52,280 bases of DNA, taken from positions 1 to 52,280 of the forward strand of contig NZ_JAGOGJ010000040.1 in NCBI RefSeq assembly GCF_017996735.1, read 5' to 3'. Within the stretch, counting starts at the first letter, position 1, and each line of letters opens with the position of its first letter. A program made the position numbers and the translations under genes. Below the pieces are notes generated by a model. The model saw only the letters and a program-made list of their open reading frames with translations, was not told the origin of the DNA and made no database searches. Positions 46,397-52,280 of this stretch are shown here, piece after piece. The DNA comes from Niveispirillum sp. GTDB taxonomy: Bacteria > Pseudomonadota > Alphaproteobacteria > Azospirillales > Azospirillaceae.

Positions 46397-46415
46397 GGGT
46401 CATTGTTCATGACCC
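46397..46415. repeat. GGGTCAT / ATGACCC palindrome
   Basis: A 7-bp inverted repeat with loop TGTTC, just downstream of yajC on its strand. It shares core and flanks with the perfect palindrome at 37147-37169. Confidence 0.55.
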
Positions 46416-46421
46416 CATATA

Positions 46422-46763
46422 TTACTTCTCGTCCACCTTGGCGGGTTCGGTCTTGGCCAGTACGCTGGTGATCGTGGAGCGCAGGACGCGGACACGGACA
46501 TTCTCGGCGATTTCCACCGTAACCTCGTCGTCGGCGACCTTGACGACGCTGCCGACGATGCCGCCGCCCGTCACGACCTTGTCACCCCGGCGGAGCGCGT
46601 CCAGCATCGACTTGTGCTCCTTCAGCTTCTTCTGCTGCGGACGGATCAGCAGGAAATAGAAGACCACGAAGATCAGCACCAGCGGGGCCAGCGACATCAG
46701 GGATTCCATGCCGCCACCCGGCGCACCGGCAGCGGCCTGGGCATAGGCCGTGGAAATGAACAT
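46422..46763 (-). CDS. yajC: Preprotein translocase subunit YajC
   Basis: A 113-residue Sec accessory subunit: short N-terminus MFISTAYAQAAAG, one membrane helix (about 22-42, LAPLVLIFVVFYFLLIRPQQ), then the cytoplasmic domain with HKSMLDALRRGDKVVTGGGI and a C-terminal acidic/Lys tail. The ATG at 46763 follows GAGGAG. secD and secF usually come next but do not follow here: the mgtE terminator lies downstream. Confidence 0.96.
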   Translation of the reverse strand: MFISTAYAQAAAGAPGGGMESLMSLAPLVLIFVVFYFLLIRPQQKKLKEHKSMLDALRRGDKVVTGGGIVGSVVKVADDEVTVEIAENVRVRVLRSTITSVLAKTEPAKVDEK

Positions 46764-46969
46764 CAACTGCTCCTCGAATTCTTAAAAACTGCCGGCGGCG
46801 CCGGCTGCGGGGACTATACAAGCCATCGGGGCCGTTGCAACCGAAACCGGCCAACTGCCATGCGGCAAGCGGGCTTCGGCCAGCCGCCAGCCCCATGCTA
46901 GCGTGCGGGCACCTCATCTGGCCCCGGCAGCAGGATCGTGCAAGGGGCACCACCTGTGTTTAGAGCGAC

Positions 46970-47833
46970 ATGATCATGGCCGAACAGGATATTGCCGCCC
47001 TTTTGTCCCGTATCGCCGACGCGTTGGACCGGCTGGCCCCACCCGCCCGGCCGACGGGGGACCTGTCGGCGGCCGACGCCTTCGTCTGGCATGCCGACAG
47101 CCTGTGCCTGTCCCCCGTTGCCCGCGTTGCCCATGTCGATTACGACCTGCTGAAGGGCATCGACCGGCAGAAGGCGCAGTTGCTGGAAAATACCAGCCGC
47201 TTTGCACGCGGGCTGCCGGCCAACAATGCCCTGTTGTGGGGTGCGCGCGGCATGGGCAAAAGCTCCATCGTCAAGGCGGTGCATGCGCGTGTGAACCGTG
47301 ATGCGCCGGGCACGCTGGCCCTGGTGGAAATCCACCGTGACGACATCCCCACCTTGGGCCGGCTGCTGGAGGTGCTGCGCGCCAGCGACCGCCGCTGCGT
47401 GCTGTTCTGCGACGACCTGTCCTTCAGCCATGATGATGGTGACTACAAGTCGCTGAAGGCGCTGCTGGAGGGCGGGATCGAGGGACGGCCCGACAATGTC
47501 GTGCTCTATGCCACGTCCAACCGCCGGCACCTGATGCCGCGCGACATGATCGAGAATGAGCGGTCCACCGCCATCAACCCGTCGGAAGCGGTGGAGGAGA
47601 AGATCAGCCTGTCCGACCGTTTCGGTCTGTGGCTGGGGTTCCATGCCTGCGATCAGGACAGCTATTTCGCCATGGTCGAAGGCTATGCCGCCGCCCACGG
47701 CCTGGACCTGACGGTGGAACAGTTGCGCGCGGCGGCCGTGGAATGGTCGGTGACGCGCGGCAACCGCTCCGGCCGCGTCGCCTGGCAGTTGATCCAGGAT
47801 CTGGCGGGTGCCGCAGGCAAGAAGCTGGGGTGA
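46970..47833 (+). CDS. DUF815 family AAA ATPase
   Basis: A 287-residue P-loop ATPase with Walker A GARGMGKSS (91-99), Walker B CVLFCDDLSF (143-152) and the DUF815 hallmark DGDYKSLKALLEGGIEGRPD. A C-terminal helical lid follows (about 225-285, LTVEQLRAAAVEWSVTRGNR). It is likely cytoplasmic; the function of the family is unknown. It is divergent from yajC, a neighbourhood that recurs in Alphaproteobacteria. The start may be the ATG at 46970 or the one at 46976. Confidence 0.93.
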   Translation: MIMAEQDIAALLSRIADALDRLAPPARPTGDLSAADAFVWHADSLCLSPVARVAHVDYDLLKGIDRQKAQLLENTSRFARGLPANNALLWGARGMGKSSIVKAVHARVNRDAPGTLALVEIHRDDIPTLGRLLEVLRASDRRCVLFCDDLSFSHDDGDYKSLKALLEGGIEGRPDNVVLYATSNRRHLMPRDMIENERSTAINPSEAVEEKISLSDRFGLWLGFHACDQDSYFAMVEGYAAAHGLDLTVEQLRAAAVEWSVTRGNRSGRVAWQLIQDLAGAAGKKLG

Positions 47834-47842
47834 AATCCGGTA

Positions 47843-48883
47843 TCAGCGCACAAACAGCGGGCCGGTTTCAAAGCTGCTGCGCTGACCCAGATCCTTTTCG
47901 TACCGGGCCAGCCAGTCGTCGGCAGCGGCCCGGCCCGTATCGCGCAGATCGGTCAGGAAGCCCCAGTCGGCGTTCAGCTTGCTGGACACACCCAGATGGG
48001 CCATGCGTTCCTCCGCCTCGATCCGGTGCAGGTGGATGGGCCGCATGCCCGACGCTTCCGTGGTCATCGCCCCCTTGGCCAGCAGGCCATTCACCAGCTC
48101 GATCGACCGTAATTCCCGCAAGAAAGTGGAATTGAAGCTGATTTCATTGATCCGGTCGACGATGGCGGTCGGGTTCTTCGGTACATCCGGCCGATCGATC
48201 GGCGTGACCTGAACGATCAGGATATCGTTGGTCCGGCATTGCTTGATCAACGGGTCCAGCACGGGATTGCCCATGTAACCGCCGTCCCAGTAATGCTCCC
48301 CGTCGATCTGCACCGCCTGGAACAGGAAGGGCAGGCAGCCGGTGGCCAGCAGGCAATCGACCGACAGATCCTGGCCCTGGAACAGCCGCAAGCGCCCGCG
48401 CTCGACATTGGTGGCGCTGACGAACAGGCGCATGTCCCGCGCTTCTCGCAGCACCTTGAAATCGATCAGCCCGTCCAGCACGTCGGCCAGCGGGTTCAGC
48501 CCCAGCGGGTTGAACTGATAGGGCGACATCATGCGGATCATCAGGTCGAACCCGGCATAGACCGGGTGTGCCTCCACATTCGGATTGCCGGTCAACTGCG
48601 TCAGGAAGGACGGAGACAGGGGTCCGAAGGCGTTGGCTTTCGCCACGCGCCGCCAGAACCGGTGCAGCAGGTCCCGCGCCGCCTGCGGCCCGCCCGTCAG
48701 CCAGCCGCAGGACATCAGCGCCCCGTTCATGGCGCCGGACGACGTGCCGGAAATCGCCTCCACATCCAGACGGTCCAGTTCCAGCAACCGGTCCAGCACG
48801 CCCCAGGTAAAGGCCCCGTGTGACCCGCCCCCCTGCAATGCAAGACCAACACGGGGGCGGGCGACGGTTTTTGATCGGGTCAT
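47843..48883 (-). CDS. Patatin-like phospholipase with DUF3734 C-terminal region
   Basis: A 346-residue patatin-fold hydrolase with a complete Ser-Asp dyad. The oxyanion loop is GGGSHG (18-23), the nucleophile elbow GTSSG (Ser48) and the dyad Asp is in WDGGYMGN (Asp200). The C-terminal part (about 225-335, DRINEISFNSTFLRELRSIE) matches DUF3734. Patatins cleave acyl esters of lipids, but bacterial members also act on other polyesters. It follows bdhA on the same strand (gap about 50 bp), so a role in making 3-hydroxybutyrate from PHB is worth considering. No signal peptide is seen. Confidence 0.92.
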   Translation of the reverse strand: MTRSKTVARPRVGLALQGGGSHGAFTWGVLDRLLELDRLDVEAISGTSSGAMNGALMSCGWLTGGPQAARDLLHRFWRRVAKANAFGPLSPSFLTQLTGNPNVEAHPVYAGFDLMIRMMSPYQFNPLGLNPLADVLDGLIDFKVLREARDMRLFVSATNVERGRLRLFQGQDLSVDCLLATGCLPFLFQAVQIDGEHYWDGGYMGNPVLDPLIKQCRTNDILIVQVTPIDRPDVPKNPTAIVDRINEISFNSTFLRELRSIELVNGLLAKGAMTTEASGMRPIHLHRIEAEERMAHLGVSSKLNADWGFLTDLRDTGRAAADDWLARYEKDLGQRSSFETGPLFVR

Positions 48884-48933
48884 GATGAACTTTGTCTGGG
48901 GGAACGAGAGGAAGACTGTGTAGGGACAGGATA

Positions 48934-49716
48934 TTACTGAGCGGTCCAGCCGCCATCCACGGTCAGGGCGGCACCCTTGATATTGGCGGCGGCCGCCGAC
49001 GACAGGAATACGGCCAGATCGCCGAGTTCGTCGGGCGTTGTGAACTGCTTGGACGGCTGCTTTTCCGACAGAAGCTTCACCTTGGCCTCAACCTCGCTGA
49101 TGCCTTCGCGGGCGGCCAGGGCGTCGATCTGCTTCTGCACCAGCGGGGTCAGCACCCAGCCGGGGCAGATGGCGTTGCAGGTGATGGCACTTTCGGCATT
49201 CTCCAGCGCCACCACCTTGGTCAGGCCGATCACGCCATGCTTGGCGGCGACATAGGCGGCCTTGTTGACGCTGGCCACTAGACCATGCACCGAGGCGATA
49301 TTGATGATGCGGCCCCAGCCCTTGGCCTGCATATGCGGCAGGGCGGCCTGGATGCCGTGGAAGACGGCCGACAGGTTGATGGCGATGATGCTGTCCCAGC
49401 GCTCGGCCGGAAAGTCGGTGACCGGGGCCGTATGCTGGATACCGGCATTGTTGATCAGGATGTCGACCGCTCCCAGGGCGGCCGCCGTCTCATCCACCAT
49501 GGCCTTGATCTGATCGGGCTTGGTCATGTCGGCACCGGAATAGCGGGCCTTGACGCCGAATTCCGTTTCGATGCCGCTGCGTACCGCCTCGATCTCCGCC
49601 GTGTCGCCAAAGCCGTTCAAGACCACATCGGCACCCGCCGCGGCCAGCTTGCGTGCCACGCCCAAGCCAATGCCGCTGGTGGAGCCGGTGATGATGGCAA
49701 CCTTACCCTTCAACAT
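48934..49716 (-). CDS. bdhA: 3-hydroxybutyrate dehydrogenase
   Basis: A 260-residue short-chain dehydrogenase that interconverts 3-hydroxybutyrate and acetoacetate with NAD+. The cofactor loop is TGSTSGIG (10-17), NNAG is at 89-92, and the catalytic Ser142, Tyr155 and Lys159 are in place (INIASVHGLVASVNKAAYVA then AK). The family-specific block ITCNAICPGWVLTPLVQKQI is also present. The ATG at 49716 gives the exact usual family length; the frame extends 19 codons upstream. It lies between an AsmA-family gene and the patatin gene on the same strand and fits PHB breakdown. Confidence 0.95.
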   Translation of the reverse strand: MLKGKVAIITGSTSGIGLGVARKLAAAGADVVLNGFGDTAEIEAVRSGIETEFGVKARYSGADMTKPDQIKAMVDETAAALGAVDILINNAGIQHTAPVTDFPAERWDSIIAINLSAVFHGIQAALPHMQAKGWGRIINIASVHGLVASVNKAAYVAAKHGVIGLTKVVALENAESAITCNAICPGWVLTPLVQKQIDALAAREGISEVEAKVKLLSEKQPSKQFTTPDELGDLAVFLSSAAAANIKGAALTVDGGWTAQ

Positions 49717-49785
49717 GATGGCACTCACTCCCTGGTGGCTCATGATTCCGTTGCCTGCGACTTGAATACTCATTCGACTCGTAAA

Positions 49786-52280
49786 TCAAGGGGTCCGTTT
49801 CAACCGGTCGAGGATTCCCTGCACCGTGCCGTCCTGCTGCGGCTTGGCTGCGGGCTTGGTCTCCGGTTTGGCCGGTGGTGGCTTGGCGGGGGCTGCCGGT
49901 GCGGGTTTGGCCTTTGCCGCCTCCGCCGCAGCGTCAGCGGCGGCCTGTTTGGCCAGCCGTTCCGTTTCCCGCGCACCCAGCCATGTATCGGCATTGGCCA
50001 GTTCCAGGGTGCGCACGGCAGCTTTTTCGGGACCGGCCAGTTTCAGGGCCATGGCGGGCGCGTCCTTGGGGCTGGCCGGCTGCAGGCTCAGGCCCAGATC
50101 CAGCGTTCTGTCTTGCCAGGACCAACGCCCGGCGCCGCTGATCGTGCCCAGGGGGCCTTTGGCGTCAATAGCGCTCAGGGCGGCGGCACGTTCGGCCAGG
50201 GCGAAGGACAAGGAAAGCGTCTGGAAAGCCGTCTCCCCATTGGCACGCAGGGCGGCGCGCACCTGTGTCGGCCCCTTCGGACCGCCTTCGGCCAGACGTT
50301 TGCTGACCAGCGCCATGTCCAGCCCCGTGATGCCGCCATCCCGCAGGCCGATCTTTCCTTCGCCGGTCAGCGCCGACAGCAGGGCGCGCGGTGTCTGTCC
50401 GGCGCCGGTGCCGGTCAGGGTCAGGTCGAACCGCCCGCCCTTCACACCCAAGGATGTGTTGCCGAACCCATCGGGCAGGACTGCATCCTTGATACCCAGC
50501 GCGACGCTGCCCGACAGCGGGACCGGCCCCGGTTCCTCATCCGTGGCCAGCGGGGATTTCTCCGTCTGTTCCAGGGCACCCGTCAGGGTGACATCACCGC
50601 CCTGCCAGCGAGCGGTGGCGGCATCCAGACGGACCAAGCCATTGCCGATGCTCAGGGGCAGGCTGGCATTCAGCAGTTTTTCCCCGCCCAGCGTCAGTTG
50701 CGGGATCGACAGGTCCAGCTTGCCATTCAGCTTGCGTGTCCAGCCCAGGTTCCAGGCATCGCCTTCCTGCGTCAGGGCGGGCATCAGCAGATCGGCATCC
50801 AGCACCGACAGCGACAGTTTGCCGTCCAGCCGCGCCGCCCCACCCTCTGCCGGGCCGGGTGTCCAGGTCAGGGCACCGGCGGCGTTATGGCCCGCGAACT
50901 GTCCCTGGATACCGTCCATGACCAGGGTGCCGCCGACAGGTCCCGTGATGCCGCTATACAGATCCAGCGGCCCCAGGGCGCCGCCCGTCCGCCAATCAGG
51001 CACCAGCAGGCGCAACAGGTTGCCGGTATCGGGCAGGCTGCTGCGCAGTTTCACATCCAACTGCGCGTCGGTCTTGGCCGTGGGATTGCCGATGCTGCCG
51101 CCCACCTGCGTGCTGCCGCCCAACGCGTCGGCGCGAATATCGACGGCCAGCCTGCTGGCGTCCCCGACCAGCCGCGCCTCGACAACCACGGGTCCCAGCC
51201 GTTCGGCAAGGACCGGGTCCGGCCGCCCCAGGGCACGCAGCAGGGGGGCCAGCGACGGCCCCGACCCGGTCAGCGTCAGGTGGGAGCTTTCCCCCTCCTT
51301 GTCCGACAGGTGTCCACTGGCCTTCACATTGATGCCGGCCACCCCATTAGCGGCAAGATTGCGCAGGGTCAGGGCATTGCCGGTCCAGCCTGCATCCAGG
51401 ATCAGCCCCTCCACCGGCAGCCCCTGCGCCACCAGTTGCTGCGCTTTGGCCTCCAGCGTCAGATCCAGACCGTCGAGCAGGGGCTTCAGCGTCGGCCACA
51501 GGGGCGGGGCATCCGTCTTGCGATAGGCATCCAGGTCCAGCCGGTCCAGATCGACACGCAAGCCAACGCCCGTGCGGTCGCGCCGCGACAGAGTGATGGC
51601 GCCACTGAATTTTGTCGTATCCACCGTACCGACGGCATCGGTCAGGGCAAAATCCAGCGGTTTGCCCGACAGTTTCCCCGTCAGGCGGGCCTGCCGCAGC
51701 CGTTCCAGGGGGACGGTGTCCACCGCTACCCCGGCCCAGGCCAGCATATCGCGCAGGCTGTCGGATTTCAGATCGATATCGGCACCCAGCACCGGCTGAT
51801 CCGCGCTGAAATCGGCAGCGCCCTTCAGGGTGAGGATGGTTGAGCCGGGCAGGGTGGCGGACAGTTCCGCGTCGCCCAGCACCCCGTCGCCCAGGCGCCC
51901 GACCAGCCGCAGGTCGCGCAGGATGTCGCCCCGCCACCGCCCCTGGTCGGCCAGCAGGTCCAGTGACAGGTTGGCCCGCATCAAGCCGGATTTCAGCCCC
52001 GGCAGATCGGACCCCAGCCCATCCAGATCCAGCGCCGTGAAGGCCAGGACGATGGAACCCGTGCTGTCGCTGTGGCGCGGCAGTTCCACGCTGCCCGTGG
52101 CGCGGCTGTCGCCCCATTGCAGCTCGATCCCGTCCATGCCGACACTCTGTTTCGTCAGGGACAGGCGGCCGCGCAATGACAGGGCGGGGGCCGTGCCGCT
52201 GCGGGCATCCCCAGGAAGTTCGATGCCGGCCAGATGCTGTGCCAGATGCAGGACAGGGGCGGCATCGAACTTCCTGGGGA
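49786..52280 (-). CDS. AsmA family protein, N-terminus cut by window edge
   Basis: The frame is open to the right edge, giving 830 visible residues. It is mostly repeated beta-strand segments of the AsmA/TAM kind (LDGLDLTLEAKAQQLVAQGL, ALTGEGKIGLRDGGITGLDM). The latter is the conserved AsmA C-terminal block, in which SALTGEGKIGLRDG precedes FQTLSLSFALAERAA. It ends in an Ala/Lys/Pro-rich tail (about the last 70 residues). AsmA-like proteins are anchored in the inner membrane and span the periplasm as lipid-transfer bridges; the anchor would be in the missing part. Its last 20 or so visible codons at the edge lie in a perfect inverted repeat and may be unreliable. It is upstream of bdhA (69-bp gap). 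Confidence 0.88.
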   Translation of the reverse strand, partial: PRKFDAAPVLHLAQHLAGIELPGDARSGTAPALSLRGRLSLTKQSVGMDGIELQWGDSRATGSVELPRHSDSTGSIVLAFTALDLDGLGSDLPGLKSGLMRANLSLDLLADQGRWRGDILRDLRLVGRLGDGVLGDAELSATLPGSTILTLKGAADFSADQPVLGADIDLKSDSLRDMLAWAGVAVDTVPLERLRQARLTGKLSGKPLDFALTDAVGTVDTTKFSGAITLSRRDRTGVGLRVDLDRLDLDAYRKTDAPPLWPTLKPLLDGLDLTLEAKAQQLVAQGLPVEGLILDAGWTGNALTLRNLAANGVAGINVKASGHLSDKEGESSHLTLTGSGPSLAPLLRALGRPDPVLAERLGPVVVEARLVGDASRLAVDIRADALGGSTQVGGSIGNPTAKTDAQLDVKLRSSLPDTGNLLRLLVPDWRTGGALGPLDLYSGITGPVGGTLVMDGIQGQFAGHNAAGALTWTPGPAEGGAARLDGKLSLSVLDADLLMPALTQEGDAWNLGWTRKLNGKLDLSIPQLTLGGEKLLNASLPLSIGNGLVRLDAATARWQGGDVTLTGALEQTEKSPLATDEEPGPVPLSGSVALGIKDAVLPDGFGNTSLGVKGGRFDLTLTGTGAGQTPRALLSALTGEGKIGLRDGGITGLDMALVSKRLAEGGPKGPTQVRAALRANGETAFQTLSLSFALAERAAALSAIDAKGPLGTISGAGRWSWQDRTLDLGLSLQPASPKDAPAMALKLAGPEKAAVRTLELANADTWLGARETERLAKQAAADAAAEAAKAKPAPAAPAKPPPAKPETKPAAKPQQDGTVQGILDRLKRTP
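52208..52280. repeat. Perfect 21-bp inverted repeat at the window edge
   Basis: The 21 bases 52208-52228 are the exact reverse complement of 52260-52280, separated by 31 nt, inside the AsmA-family coding frame. See findings. Confidence 0.9.

Noticed and set aside
49285..51843. 852-residue plus-strand frame opposite the AsmA-family gene
   Set aside because: Gln/Gly/Arg-rich repeat-like antisense reading; the minus frame has the conserved AsmA C-terminal block.

Overview
The window looks like a chromosomal segment of a high-GC alphaproteobacterium, most likely a Rhodospirillales/Azospirillaceae relative. This is inferred from gene content (a phasin and 3-hydroxybutyrate dehydrogenase, the argS-SPOR-nagZ-scpAB block, uvrC-pgsA-moaD-moaE, serS-surE-pcm-nlpD, malic enzyme with a PTA domain, a Pro-linker OmpA barrel) and GC-rich codon use. 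I see no transposase, integrase, phage gene or CRISPR array. The genes at both ends run off the window.

Layout. 1-763: amine/amino-acid FAD oxidoreductase (partial). 887-7605, minus: a three-gene transglutaminase / circularly permuted ATP-grasp-alpha-E / DUF2126 operon, a widespread type of predicted peptide-ligation locus and the most unusual pathway here. 7869-13991, plus: argS, a SPOR protein, nagZ, an M50 protease, scpA and scpB, tightly packed. 13988-18789, minus: a soluble histidine kinase, then moaE, moaD, pgsA and uvrC. 18790-26300: an 827-bp gene-free stretch, a phasin, a helix-turn-helix protein with a long charged disordered region, a secreted four-Cys protein, an MBL hydrolase, a small acidic protein, an OmpA-type porin and a divergent pair of NarL-type regulators. 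27306-32568, minus: phosphofructokinase, a VOC protein, an M56 peptidase/BlaI pair with a clear operator, and a MOSC protein/winged-helix four-Cys regulator pair.

32569-33040 is a non-coding block packed with nested inverted repeats, tandem 32-bp palindromic units and a C12 tract. 33041-37017, plus: serS-surE-pcm-nlpD. 37264-39455, minus: a Pro/Ala-rich lipoprotein, a CheY-like regulator and an orphan branched-chain amino acid binding protein. 39632: tRNA-Leu(GAG), followed by two methyltransferases (minus), maeB, a third methyltransferase and mgtE (plus), yajC (minus) and a DUF815 ATPase (plus). 47843-52280, minus: patatin-like hydrolase, bdhA and an AsmA-family protein (partial).

Connections. 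The phasin, bdhA and perhaps the patatin-like hydrolase fit polyhydroxybutyrate storage and use. nagZ, the SPOR protein and the NlpD-like protein fit cell-wall turnover and division. The chromosome-segregation, Mg2+ uptake, Moco and phospholipid genes are housekeeping. The best candidates for new biology are the ATP-grasp/transglutaminase locus, the M56-DUF3471/BlaI sensor, the four-Cys regulator paired with a MOSC protein, the helix-turn-helix/charged-region protein, and the structured repeat block upstream of serS. A perfect 21-bp inverted repeat at the right edge may be an assembly artefact.
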